Made by a program: the position numbers and the translations under genes. Of a DNA stretch of 64,000 nt, positions 8,694-18,015 are shown in pieces (the first letter of the stretch is position 1; the number at the start of each line of letters is the position of its first letter). This stretch comes from an uncultured Campylobacterales bacterium (GTDB lineage: Bacteria; Campylobacterota; Campylobacteria; Campylobacterales; Arcobacteraceae). Location of the stretch: the NCBI GenBank assembly GCA_947503785.1, contig CANNFB010000006.1:1-64000 (forward strand). Direction: 5' to 3'. A model generated the notes under the pieces. That model saw only the letters and a list, made by a program, of their open reading frames with translations. It did no database searches and was not told the origin of the DNA.

Positions 8694-10520
8694 TTAATCT
8701 TCATTTGTATCCTCATACATATCTCTTATTTTTAAGAATTCATCTAAATTTTCCATAAAGATATCTATTAATTTTGGTTCAAAATGTTTGCCTCTTTGAT
8801 TTTTAAAGAATTCTAATATTTTATCCAGTTCCCAAGCTTTTTTGTAGCATCTATTACTACCTAATGCGTCAAAAACATCTGCTAGGGCAGTTATTCTTCC
8901 AAATATATGAATATTATTGCCTTCTAAACCATTTGGATAGCCACTACCGTTCCATTTTTCATGATGAGTATAAGATACTATTGCTGCTGCTTGTAAAATT
9001 TCTCTGCTTGATGACTTTAAGATTTCATAACCAAGCTCTGAATGAGTTTTCATCACTGTCCATTCTTCGCTAGTTAATTTTCCTGGTTTATTTAATATCT
9101 CATCAGGTATACCAACTTTTCCTATATCATGCATAGGAGAGGCTGTGAATAAAGTATTTATATCATTGTCACTTAAGCCATATTCTCTAGCTAAAAGCTT
9201 AGAATACTCAGCGACTCTTTTTACATGACTTCCTGTTTCTTTACTTCTAGTTTCTCCAACTTCTCCAAGCTTATAAACTATTTCTCTTTGAGTATTTTCA
9301 AACTCTTTATGTAAATTTTCTGCTTCTGTAATATCATGTCTAATTCCAAGATATTCAGTAATTTTTCCTTCTTTATCTGTTATAGGATAAACTGTGATAT
9401 TACAATGAAACAAAGAGCCATCTTTTTTAGTATTTGAAATTTTTCCTTTCCAAATATTTTTTTCTAAAATAGATTCATCTAATTTATTAAGATCTTCTAT
9501 ATAATCAGATAAAGAAATTCTATAATCTCGAATTAAAGAATAATCTTTTCCTATCAATTCTTCTTTTGTATAACCACTAATTTCATAAAAAGCATCATTT
9601 GCATATATTATTTTTTTATCCATATTAATTTTTAATATAATATTACTTTTATCAATAGCTTCCTCAAAAAGTTTTGTAATTCTAATAGATTCATCTAGAT
9701 TTAAAGATACTTCTAGATTTTCTTTTTTAAAATAGTTTTTAGTATTTTCTAGGTCTGTGATATCATTACTTAAAGCAATAAACTCTTGAATATTCCCATC
9801 TTTATCTAAGATTGGTTTTATCATAATATCTACTATAAAATAATCACCATTTTTCTTTTTATTTTTTACAATTCCATTCCAAATTTTTTTATTTAAAATA
9901 GTTTCCCACATTAAAGTAAAAATACTAGCATCCATTCCTTCAGAAGATAAAAAATTATGATTTTTACCAACAATTTCATCACTTGAATATCCAGAAATTT
10001 TTTCAAAAGGCTTATTTACATAAGTGATAATACCCTTTAAATCCGTTTTTGAAACAATTGAGCGTACATCAACAATATCTTTATATTGGTTAAGTGTATT
10101 ATATACTTCTTCATTTTCTTTTTCTAAAAAAATTGTTTTAGCAATTTTTCCCATTATTTCAACTAATACATTTATCTTTAAAGGCTTTGTAATATAATTA
10201 TCAATATGAAGTTTTATAGCTTCAAATAAATACACACTATCATTAAATGCTGTAAGCAGTATAATTTTTGCATTATCATCATAATCTTTTATAAATTTAC
10301 TCATTTTAATACCGTCTAATTTAGGCATTTGAACATCTGTTATAACTAAATCAGGTGATTTTTCTTTATATAAAGACAATCCTTCTTCCCCATCTTTTGC
10401 AATATAAAGTTCAGATACTCTACCTTCCAAAAAGTAAGATAATTCTTCTCTAGTATGCATATCATCTTCAACATATAAAACTTTAATTTCTTTTAGATAT
10501 TTTAAATATTCTTTCATCAT
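8694..10520 (-). CDS. response regulator with two PAS domains and HD-GYP c-di-GMP phosphodiesterase
   Basis: This 608-residue protein starts with a receiver domain (acidic pair Asp19-Asp20, phospho-acceptor Asp62 in VITDVQMP). Two PAS domains follow at about 145-260 and 285-400. The output is a complete HD-GYP domain with HD at 464-465 (MHDIGKVGIPD) and GYP at 527-529. HD-GYP enzymes hydrolyse cyclic di-GMP, and all the metal-binding landmarks I know are present, so it should be active. It overlaps the upstream kinase gene by four bases and lies 56 bp from the next kinase gene downstream. This gives a kinase-regulator-kinase operon. Confidence 0.93.
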   Translation of the reverse strand: MMKEYLKYLKEIKVLYVEDDMHTREELSYFLEGRVSELYIAKDGEEGLSLYKEKSPDLVITDVQMPKLDGIKMSKFIKDYDDNAKIILLTAFNDSVYLFEAIKLHIDNYITKPLKINVLVEIMGKIAKTIFLEKENEEVYNTLNQYKDIVDVRSIVSKTDLKGIITYVNKPFEKISGYSSDEIVGKNHNFLSSEGMDASIFTLMWETILNKKIWNGIVKNKKKNGDYFIVDIMIKPILDKDGNIQEFIALSNDITDLENTKNYFKKENLEVSLNLDESIRITKLFEEAIDKSNIILKINMDKKIIYANDAFYEISGYTKEELIGKDYSLIRDYRISLSDYIEDLNKLDESILEKNIWKGKISNTKKDGSLFHCNITVYPITDKEGKITEYLGIRHDITEAENLHKEFENTQREIVYKLGEVGETRSKETGSHVKRVAEYSKLLAREYGLSDNDINTLFTASPMHDIGKVGIPDEILNKPGKLTSEEWTVMKTHSELGYEILKSSSREILQAAAIVSYTHHEKWNGSGYPNGLEGNNIHIFGRITALADVFDALGSNRCYKKAWELDKILEFFKNQRGKHFEPKLIDIFMENLDEFLKIRDMYEDTNED

Positions 10521-11527
10521 ACTTTATCCTTATATAATGGAATCTTAATAATAAATTCAGCTCCATTTTCAACATTTTTTACTTCAATTTTGCCGTTCAT
10601 ATTTTGCTCTATAATAATCTTAGCCATATATAGACCAATACCCGTTCCTTTACCTTCTTCTTTTGTTGTAAAATATGGCTCGAAAACTTTATTTAAATGA
10701 TTAGAGGAAATTCCGCCTGCATTATCTTTAATAATTATAATGCCATAAATATTATCTGATTTAATACTAATATTTACAATTGCATTTTCTATTTTATTAT
10801 CAAAAAAAGCATCTTTAGCATTATTCAAAATATTTAGTAATGTCTGAGAAAATTCATTTGGAAAGCCATAAACTAAAACATTATTGTATGAACTTTCAAT
10901 TTTTATATTATGATGCTCGTATGAAGCTTCTACTAAAGATTCGGTATCTTTTAGTGAAGTAGTTAAGTCAAATATATCTTTATCTTTATTTGGTTTAAAA
11001 AAACTTCTAAAATCATCAATTGTTTTTGACATATTTTGATTAAGAAGATTAACTTTATTAATAGATTTTTCCATAAATTCATCATTTAACTCATTATTCT
11101 GATATGAAAAATAAATATTTTGAACCACTAAACCTAAGGCATTTAATGGTTGTCTCCATTGGTGAGCAATATTACCTATCATTTCTCCCAGAGAGGCTAA
11201 CTTAGATTGTTCCACTAATAGTTGCTCTTTTTTGTATCTTTCATTTATTTGATATTCAATTTCATTTTTTAAATTTATATTTATATCTTCTAATTGTTTA
11301 TTGATTTTAGCAGCTTCTTTAACTCTTCTAAAAGCGAAGAAAATTGATAAAAAACCAATTATAATAATAAGTAAAAGAACTTCATCTAGTTCATAATCTT
11401 CGTGTGATTCTAAATATTCTAAAAGATATTCAAAACTATCATAATAACTAAGAATAAGCCATGAGCCTATAGATAAAAGAATCAAGATAAAAAGATCTCT
11501 TTTTGTATTTAATTTATCAATCATCAT
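10517..11527 (-). CDS. membrane histidine kinase, short sensor
   Basis: The 336-residue kinase has two membrane helices (about residues 13-27 and 50-67) enclosing a short acidic loop of about 22 residues, so there is hardly any external sensor domain. A coiled coil follows, then the H-box GNIAHQWRQPLNAL with His122 and the ATPase motifs NILNNAKDAF and GTGIGLYMAK. The catalytic half is close to identical in its motifs to that of the 863-residue kinase two genes downstream. It is the first gene of the operon and overlaps the HD-GYP regulator by 4 bp. The start ATG-ATG gives two possible first codons. Confidence 0.88.
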   Translation of the reverse strand: MMIDKLNTKRDLFILILLSIGSWLILSYYDSFEYLLEYLESHEDYELDEVLLLIIIIGFLSIFFAFRRVKEAAKINKQLEDININLKNEIEYQINERYKKEQLLVEQSKLASLGEMIGNIAHQWRQPLNALGLVVQNIYFSYQNNELNDEFMEKSINKVNLLNQNMSKTIDDFRSFFKPNKDKDIFDLTTSLKDTESLVEASYEHHNIKIESSYNNVLVYGFPNEFSQTLLNILNNAKDAFFDNKIENAIVNISIKSDNIYGIIIIKDNAGGISSNHLNKVFEPYFTTKEEGKGTGIGLYMAKIIIEQNMNGKIEVKNVENGAEFIIKIPLYKDKV

Positions 11528-11640
11528 ATATTTAATAATCCTTATATATTTGCAATATTTTATTATAACAAAAAATTATTAGTTTTTTACTGATTCTTTA
11601 TTAAAGGCTTTATAAGTATTATTAATTGATTATAAAAATT

Positions 11641-12345
11641 CTATAAGAATGTACTAATAAATCCAATTAGTCCACCAAATACAGCACCCCATATAACTAA
11701 CCATCCTAAATGTTCTTTAATTATATTTTGAACCATTTCTTTAACTATTACAGGTGTTAGCTCTTCTAATCTTTTATTTACTATTGAACTTAATTTATTA
11801 TAAATATCTTCTGATAAATCATCTGATTTTAAAGCTTCTTCTAATACTTCTTGAAAAGCTTCACTTTTTGTAATATCAATTATTGAAGTTTGAAGTTTAT
11901 TTGTAAAGGGTTCTTTTAAAGGTTCTAAAGCAGCTTCTCCACCAAACATTCCTAACATTCCACCAAAAGATGATTCCATAACTGATTCTTTTAAAGAGTT
12001 ATAAGCTGGTGTAAAATCTGTTTTATTTAGTATCTTTTCAAAATCTACTGTACTTTTTGCACTTTTCATCTCTTCTTGAAAAAATCTTGATAAGTTCTCT
12101 TTTGTGAAAAACTGATTCATAAGTAGATTATGAATTGAAGATTTAAACTTTGTAAAGTTTTTTTCAATTACGCCACTTCCATAAAGATATGGTACTTTTT
12201 CAAAAAGCATGTGAATTGCTAAAGTATTTGTAATTGCACCACTTAAGGCAAAAAGACCAACTATAAAAATAGTGTCATTACCATTTGAGTAACCATAGGC
12301 CATTATTAAAACTGTAAGTATATTTGTTATATCTGATTTGTTCAT
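11641..12345 (-). CDS. DUF445 family membrane protein
   Basis: The 234-residue protein matches the DUF445 family (YheB/SpoIIM-like membrane proteins of unknown function). It has a hydrophobic N-terminal segment (FIVGLFALSGAITNTLAIHM), the family's conserved pattern VPYLYGSGVIEKNF, a helical middle, and a C-terminal transmembrane helix (WLVIWGAVFGGLIGFISTFL). It is probably in the inner membrane with both ends anchored. The function is not established. Its likely ribosome-binding site lies inside a hairpin at 12351-12377. Confidence 0.75.
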   Translation of the reverse strand: MNKSDITNILTVLIMAYGYSNGNDTIFIVGLFALSGAITNTLAIHMLFEKVPYLYGSGVIEKNFTKFKSSIHNLLMNQFFTKENLSRFFQEEMKSAKSTVDFEKILNKTDFTPAYNSLKESVMESSFGGMLGMFGGEAALEPLKEPFTNKLQTSIIDITKSEAFQEVLEEALKSDDLSEDIYNKLSSIVNKRLEELTPVIVKEMVQNIIKEHLGWLVIWGAVFGGLIGFISTFL

Positions 12346-12350
12346 TTATT

Positions 12351-12377
12351 AAATCCCTTTTAATTAAAAAGGGATTT
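12351..12377. terminator. hairpin after the di-haem lipoprotein gene, overlapping the next RBS
   Basis: AAATCCCTTTT (12351-12361) and AAAAGGGATTT (12367-12377) form a perfect 11-bp stem around a 5-base loop. On the minus strand it lies after the di-haem lipoprotein gene and just before the DUF445 gene. Its 3' arm contains AAGGGA, the probable ribosome-binding site of the DUF445 gene. Confidence 0.65.
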
Positions 12378-12393
12378 TAACATAAATTAACTT

Positions 12394-14187
12394 TTATAAT
12401 TTTATTGCATTAATTCCTGTAGATTTATTGATAATTACTTTTTTAAATACCGTATCATCTAAAGGTTTTACATGTGCATCTTTTCCATAAATAAAACTTT
12501 GCTCATCAACAATAACTTTATATGCCTTATTTAATAAAAGGGCTCGTTGGATACTTGGATATATTAGATATGTAATGTCATCTTTTATTTTATTAATTTC
12601 ACTTTGTATTAAATTTCCGTTTGTATCAAAGAATTTATTTTTTACCTCAGCATTTGCTCTAAATTCATCACCTGCTTTATTTTGTTCTAAATAAAAGGCA
12701 TATTCACCTTTGTTATTAGATAAAACTCTATCCTTTAAAGAACTTAAATCCCTTTTACTCCAATGATACCAACCCTTATCAAAATCATTAACTTTTCTTT
12801 TAAAAGCAAAAGTAGAATCAGTAATTGCTCCAACTCCTGAATGACAACCAATACAAGACAATGTTTCTTCATAAGATTGTGGTCTTAAGTTTCCATGTTT
12901 GTCTTCAATAAAACCTTGATATACCCATCCAAGTCCTGTTTTTAGACCTGTTTCATTATTTCCACTTATTCTTCTTAATCTTTGTGGAAAGGCATCTTTT
13001 TCTTTAATTTCAGCATTTGCTGCATTGTTTAATTGAGTATAATTATTCCAAGAGAGTTTTTTAGCATATCTTAATTCTTTCATTCTCTTTGACATTTTAA
13101 TACTTGAATTATCATCTTTAACATCTATATATCTTACAGAATGAAGAAACTCTGTACCATTTGGATATAAGCCAGGAGATATATGTATATTGTTTTTTTC
13201 AAGTTCATCTTTTGCTTTTCCAACATAATAGTTTTTATAGATTACTTTAGGATAAGAACTAAGACTATCAGGAGTATTCCATTTAAATACAACTTTTGAT
13301 GTAATATCTAAAATACCATTATGATTTAAATCAACTCCATATTTTTCTTCATCCACTAAATCAATCTCTATATCTGCTTCTTTTATCATTGATTCAACAA
13401 TTGCTAAATTTATTTTATATACTTCTTTTGAAAAAGTTCCATTTTTATCTTTCATCATAGAACTTGGTAGTCTAATTAAAACATCATCTGTACTTCCATT
13501 CGTTGGCCAAAATGTTCCTAAAAAAGGTGTGTATGCAAATGCACGCCAACCTGTAAATTTATTTTCATTATCAAGGTCAAAACCTTCATCATCAAAATTG
13601 AAATAACTATCAGGAATATACCCAGACCACTTTGAATCTTTTATATCACTATAAGAAAAATCCCATTCTTTTGGTAAATCATATTTTAATTTATTGCTAA
13701 GAATAATATCACCATTTTTATCTTTATAATTATCTTCTCTTACATAAGATAGAATTTCCTTATTGCTTATTGCCTTAACTAAAGTACTTCTATCTTTAAA
13801 ACTATTTGTAAAAGGATTGATATTGCTATTTTCAGAAAACCCATAGCTTTCTTGAATATCGGCATCATCTATAAAGTTTGGAGCTTTTGAATTTATATGA
13901 CATGAAAAACAAGGATTATGTACATTATTATTTGTATCTTCAGTTTTTGTATAACACTGTGGAGAGATATAAGCACTTTTTTTATTTACTATAACTTTTG
14001 ATGTTAAATCTTTTGTTTCATAAATAGGTAGATTTTTCTTAATTAAATCTATATCTTTAGGTGAAGAATCCTTACTTGAAGTTTTATTACTACTACAAGA
14101 ACTAAGTAAAAGTATAAGAGTTAAAAAAAAGAAAGCTTTAGAAAGGAAGTGAAAAGCACTTCCTCTTTTTAAATTATTTAACTTCAT
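12394..14187 (-). CDS. di-haem c-type cytochrome lipoprotein of unknown role
   Basis: The 597-residue product has a lipoprotein signal peptide with a lipobox ending LLSSC (Cys31) and two haem-c attachment motifs, CFSCH at 93-97 and CIGCH at 445-449, far apart. It is therefore predicted to be a membrane-anchored periplasmic di-haem protein. I do not recognise its family. The start codon lies within the end of the PhoX-like gene (14-bp overlap), and no other start codon exists before the signal peptide, so I keep it. A terminator-like hairpin sits at codons 9-15. The context suggests an electron-transfer partner or companion of the PhoX-like protein. Confidence 0.75.
   Translation of the reverse strand: MKLNNLKRGSAFHFLSKAFFFLTLILLLSSCSSNKTSSKDSSPKDIDLIKKNLPIYETKDLTSKVIVNKKSAYISPQCYTKTEDTNNNVHNPCFSCHINSKAPNFIDDADIQESYGFSENSNINPFTNSFKDRSTLVKAISNKEILSYVREDNYKDKNGDIILSNKLKYDLPKEWDFSYSDIKDSKWSGYIPDSYFNFDDEGFDLDNENKFTGWRAFAYTPFLGTFWPTNGSTDDVLIRLPSSMMKDKNGTFSKEVYKINLAIVESMIKEADIEIDLVDEEKYGVDLNHNGILDITSKVVFKWNTPDSLSSYPKVIYKNYYVGKAKDELEKNNIHISPGLYPNGTEFLHSVRYIDVKDDNSSIKMSKRMKELRYAKKLSWNNYTQLNNAANAEIKEKDAFPQRLRRISGNNETGLKTGLGWVYQGFIEDKHGNLRPQSYEETLSCIGCHSGVGAITDSTFAFKRKVNDFDKGWYHWSKRDLSSLKDRVLSNNKGEYAFYLEQNKAGDEFRANAEVKNKFFDTNGNLIQSEINKIKDDITYLIYPSIQRALLLNKAYKVIVDEQSFIYGKDAHVKPLDDTVFKKVIINKSTGINAIKL
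14145..14163 (-). terminator. terminator-like hairpin inside the gene overlap
   Basis: GGAAGTG (14145-14151) and CACTTCC (14157-14163) form a perfect 7-bp stem with a 5-base loop. On the minus strand it is followed by a T-rich run that includes eight T in a row. It lies just past the stop codon of the PhoX-like gene but inside the first codons of the di-haem lipoprotein, so it could act as a terminator or attenuator between the two. Confidence 0.6.
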
Positions 14188-17100
14188 AAACTACTGTTGA
14201 ACCACTTACTTCAAAGGCAACTAATAGTAGCGCCGTTCCTGTTGGTGAATCTTCTGCTTTTACAAACTTCATTCCTTCAGGAGAAATGTCATCTGTTTTT
14301 GTATTTATATATCTTACAAATTTTGATTTTTCTGGTGTTGTAATATCATATACTACAATTGCACTTTGTCTTTCAAGACCAATAAAAGCATAAGTCTTAT
14401 CATTTACTTCGCCTAAAGTTAAAGCTTCAGGTTCAACACCTTTATTTCCACTTCTACCATCCATTTCCCCATCATCCATATTAAATAATAAAGGTTCAAA
14501 TTTTGAAGCTAATTTTGATAATTCATTTTTACTATCAAATACTAAAGCACCTTTGTCATCCCAAATTGAAAAACTTCTTGCACCAAATGAATAAAGTTCA
14601 GTATAAACATCCCCTACTTTTCCTAGTTCATTATTTACTTTTAAATCATTATCATTTGCATATACATCAACTAATGATGATTCTAAAGCTAGTTTTGAGA
14701 TTTTACTTTCATTTTCATAATCACCATATTCTCTTCCATCACCCTCATTTGCACTTACAACATAAGTTTTACCTGCGACTTTATATGAAGCAATAGAATC
14801 TGGCTGATACATACCGTATAAATTTTTATACGTTTTTAATGAAATTTCACCATCTTCTTCTATATCAATAGCATTTTCTAATTTTGAATAATCTTTAAAT
14901 CCAAAAGCAACAACAGAATCAATCTTTTTTGTATCTAAATCTACTATTGCCATTGCATTATTTTCTTGTAATGATACGTAAGCTTTATTATCTTTTACAG
15001 TTATATACTCAGGTTCTAAATCTTTACTAGCACTTGTATCTTTCTTAATAATTACATTACTAGGAATCGTTACTTCATCAAATGTAAGATCAGTATAAGC
15101 ATAATCTTTTGATATATCTATAATACCAATAGAACCTATTGGATCATAAGAATAATCCTTGTTAGGTTCACCTTCATTTGCTACAATTATTTGTGTTCCA
15201 TCTTCATTAAAAGTTACCATATCTGGTAAGTACCCAGCTTCAATAGTTTTTAAATGATTTCCATTTGTATCAAATACAACAACTACACCTTTTAACTGTT
15301 TAGATGAATCTATTGCATCTACTTTTTTCATGGCAACTGCTACTTTTGAGTTTGTAACTGCTACAGAATTAACACCATCTCCGTATGTTGATAAATCAAT
15401 TGAAGATAAAGCACTTGTGCTTGTTTGTTTTGTTTCTTCATTATAAACAATTGTATTTACATCAATACTATTTGTTGCACCATTAGTTGTAAACATTCTA
15501 TTTGTTTTTTTATCAAAAGCGACTATTTCACTTCCAGCTTCTACTGATGTTTCAAACGATGTAAGTTTTTTAATTGAACTTAATGTATTTGAACTTTGCA
15601 CTTTTGTTAAGTTTTTAAATGGCCCTACAAAACCAATTGCAGATTCTTTATCTCCAGCATCTGGATGTTGAGTTACAACTGATAAATAACCAAAGCCATC
15701 TTTTAAATCAGCATACCAAAATGGAGATGTAGTTTCAGCACCAACGGGTGTTGTAAATGTTCTTGTTAATTCTTTCGTTTTTGTATTATATGCCCATACA
15801 ACATTATTAATATGAGAGCTTGTATCTTCTCCAATAGTTAAAATATCTGAGTTTTCTAAAAATGTAATATTATCAGGATTTGAAATTGCATTTACATTAC
15901 ATTTATTTCCAGCATATTTTGATTCATCACCATATATTTGAGGTATTCCTTCTAAAATAGAATACATATTATTAACAACATAAGATGAATCAATAACTGT
16001 ATTTTTAGTATCATTTATTTTATCAACTGATAAATCTAATGCATAAACAGCCCCACATGAGTTTGCTTCTAGTTTAATATCATTATTTCCACCAAGGTCT
16101 GATGAACTATTATCTTCCATACCTTTTCGAACTTGACTCATTGCAACAAATAATCGTCCCGAGTTTTTATCAAAAGTTATACCTTCTTCTTTTCTAAACT
16201 CAGTAGTTGCACCCATTAAAGCTGCATATCTTCTTGTTTCTAATCTTGAAGCTGCCATTTCCATTCCAGCTTTTATTTTTAAACACTCATTACCTGCACT
16301 TGTATTAATTGATTTAAATCCACTTGTTGTACATGTTCCATCTTCTAAAGCTTCTTCATAATCAAATAAATCAGAAAACTTTTTTGCATCATTTGTTGTT
16401 ATATCATCATCTGAATCTAAATATTCTCTAACTGCATCATTAGTTGCATGACCTAAATTAACCCATGTAATATCAGCACTTCCTGCACCTATATTTGATG
16501 TTTGATTCCATTTTGCTGCATATAATGTTCCGGCACTTAAATCTCTTTTTTTATCTGCTATAAACATAAAGAAACCTACATTTGTTCCATCATCAGACAT
16601 ATATACTGTTTTTTCATCTGGCATTACATACGATAATTCATGAGAGAATCTACCCATTGAATAATGTTTTGAATATATAGGTTCACCTGCTTCTATTTTA
16701 ACCTCAGGAGTCCAGCCATAGTAATATGGAGAAATCTTTGTTGCATCACCTTTCCAAAACTTAGCAACTTCATCATAATATTTATTTCCTATTATTCCTG
16801 CTTCATTTGCATTATCTTCTACTTGTTTTGCATTTGTTTCATATTCTTCACTACCTAAGTGTGATTCCCAAGGAGTTTTTTGTCCTGCACAATGTACAAA
16901 TCCACCAAACTCATCTTTTTGTGAAATAAACTTCATTGAGTTTTCTTTAGCACTTAAAATACCCGTTTTAGGATTTTGTTCTAATTCACTCATATACATA
17001 GCACCAACTTGACATTCAAATTGAGAAACCATATAAATTTTTCCATCTTTATTTAAAAAAGATGAATAATCAAGTCCTGAACCTACACCATCATTTGTTC

Positions 17101-17869
17101 CATTACAAATATAGGGAGAGGCATCTGTAGAAAAAGTAATTGCTGTATCTGTATAATCTTTTAATAAGCCAAAAATTTCTCCATTATTTGTATCCCCAGT
17201 TTTCATAATAGTATGATAAGCAATTGTTTGTTCTTCACCATTAACTAAAACTTTTGAAGAAGCTTGTTGTGTAGTTTTTCGTTCTTCACTAAGAGGAGTT
17301 GTAATTTCTTCAAATTCAATATTTACTTTTTTAGCAAATCTCTTTTTTACTTCATATTGTGTATTTTTAACTTTTTCTTTTATATCATTATCTTTTATAT
17401 TAAGTAATAAATTTTCAATTGAATCAAAAGGAAGTGAACTTGCACTATCACCTTCAATATCATCTGGTAGTTCAAAAGTTGAAGGTAAATTATTAATATC
17501 ATAAGTAATACCAGTTTTCTTACTCATCTTTGCAATTAAATAAGCAGATATTGCTTCACTTGAAACGCCATCATTTTCTTGTGCTATTTGCTCGATAGTA
17601 AGCTTTGAAGTAGGTTTTGCACTTAGTTTCTTTCCTCCGATTTGAAAAGTACATGTATCATTTTTATTATATTTGTAAGAGCCTTTCGCATCAGTTACAC
17701 CTTTAATATCACCACATATATAATCTATATTTGCAAGATTAGGATTTAAACTCAATGTTCCTGAACTAGGAGTAGTAGCGTTTGTACCTGTTGAACTACC
17801 ACCACAACCAACAAATGTTAATGAAGCTAAAAGTGCAGATGCACCAATACTTAAATATACTTTTTTCAT
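14174..17869 (-). CDS. large lipoprotein: PhoX-like phosphatase domain fused to a choice-of-anchor I domain
   Basis: The 1,231-residue product begins with a lipoprotein signal peptide (MKKVYLSIGASALLASLTF, then VGC). I use the ATG at 17869, which has AAGAGGA nine bases upstream, and not the in-frame TTG at 17905. Residues of about 200-700 resemble the DUF839/PhoX beta-propeller (TPWESHLGSEEYE, GRFSHELSYVMPDEK, FDKNSGRLFVAMSQ, NPDNITFLENSD). The second half, from about 750, matches the choice-of-anchor I domain (GSEIVAFDKKTNRMF, SVAVTNSKVAVAMK, SANEGDGREYGDYENE), which is also linked to phosphatase or phytase-like enzymes. PhoX enzymes are calcium- and iron-dependent alkaline phosphatases. Activity is inferred, not shown. 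The joining of the two domains in one chain is unusual. Confidence 0.75.
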   Translation of the reverse strand: MKKVYLSIGASALLASLTFVGCGGSSTGTNATTPSSGTLSLNPNLANIDYICGDIKGVTDAKGSYKYNKNDTCTFQIGGKKLSAKPTSKLTIEQIAQENDGVSSEAISAYLIAKMSKKTGITYDINNLPSTFELPDDIEGDSASSLPFDSIENLLLNIKDNDIKEKVKNTQYEVKKRFAKKVNIEFEEITTPLSEERKTTQQASSKVLVNGEEQTIAYHTIMKTGDTNNGEIFGLLKDYTDTAITFSTDASPYICNGTNDGVGSGLDYSSFLNKDGKIYMVSQFECQVGAMYMSELEQNPKTGILSAKENSMKFISQKDEFGGFVHCAGQKTPWESHLGSEEYETNAKQVEDNANEAGIIGNKYYDEVAKFWKGDATKISPYYYGWTPEVKIEAGEPIYSKHYSMGRFSHELSYVMPDEKTVYMSDDGTNVGFFMFIADKKRDLSAGTLYAAKWNQTSNIGAGSADITWVNLGHATNDAVREYLDSDDDITTNDAKKFSDLFDYEEALEDGTCTTSGFKSINTSAGNECLKIKAGMEMAASRLETRRYAALMGATTEFRKEEGITFDKNSGRLFVAMSQVRKGMEDNSSSDLGGNNDIKLEANSCGAVYALDLSVDKINDTKNTVIDSSYVVNNMYSILEGIPQIYGDESKYAGNKCNVNAISNPDNITFLENSDILTIGEDTSSHINNVVWAYNTKTKELTRTFTTPVGAETTSPFWYADLKDGFGYLSVVTQHPDAGDKESAIGFVGPFKNLTKVQSSNTLSSIKKLTSFETSVEAGSEIVAFDKKTNRMFTTNGATNSIDVNTIVYNEETKQTSTSALSSIDLSTYGDGVNSVAVTNSKVAVAMKKVDAIDSSKQLKGVVVVFDTNGNHLKTIEAGYLPDMVTFNEDGTQIIVANEGEPNKDYSYDPIGSIGIIDISKDYAYTDLTFDEVTIPSNVIIKKDTSASKDLEPEYITVKDNKAYVSLQENNAMAIVDLDTKKIDSVVAFGFKDYSKLENAIDIEEDGEISLKTYKNLYGMYQPDSIASYKVAGKTYVVSANEGDGREYGDYENESKISKLALESSLVDVYANDNDLKVNNELGKVGDVYTELYSFGARSFSIWDDKGALVFDSKNELSKLASKFEPLLFNMDDGEMDGRSGNKGVEPEALTLGEVNDKTYAFIGLERQSAIVVYDITTPEKSKFVRYINTKTDDISPEGMKFVKAEDSPTGTALLLVAFEVSGSTVVYEVK

Positions 17870-17948
17870 ATTAAAATTTCCTCTTTTTAATTTTTTCCTA
17901 AACAATTATATAAAGTAAGAATTACATTTTGATGACAAAAAATATATG

Positions 17949-17998
17949 GTTACTAAAGGAGTTACTGTTACCTTTTTGTAATCAAAGGTAACTATAAT
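17949..17998 (+). promoter_or_regulatory. promoter and operator of the ornithine-lipid synthase gene
   Basis: A -10 TATAAT at 17993-17998 is directly preceded by a perfect dyad, GTTACCTTT (17967-17975), an 8-base spacer, and AAAGGTAAC (17984-17992). Two further GTTAC copies lie upstream at 17949 and 17961. The dyad covers the place of a -35 box, so a regulator bound there would contact the polymerase. The regulator is not identified. Confidence 0.55.
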
Positions 17999-18015
17999 TA
18001 GATAAAGGAGTATAA

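Noticed and set aside
17870-17905. A TTG start 12 codons upstream for the PhoX-like protein
   Set aside because: The ATG at 17869 has a good ribosome-binding site and gives a proper lipoprotein signal peptide; the added residues include the ribosome-binding site itself.
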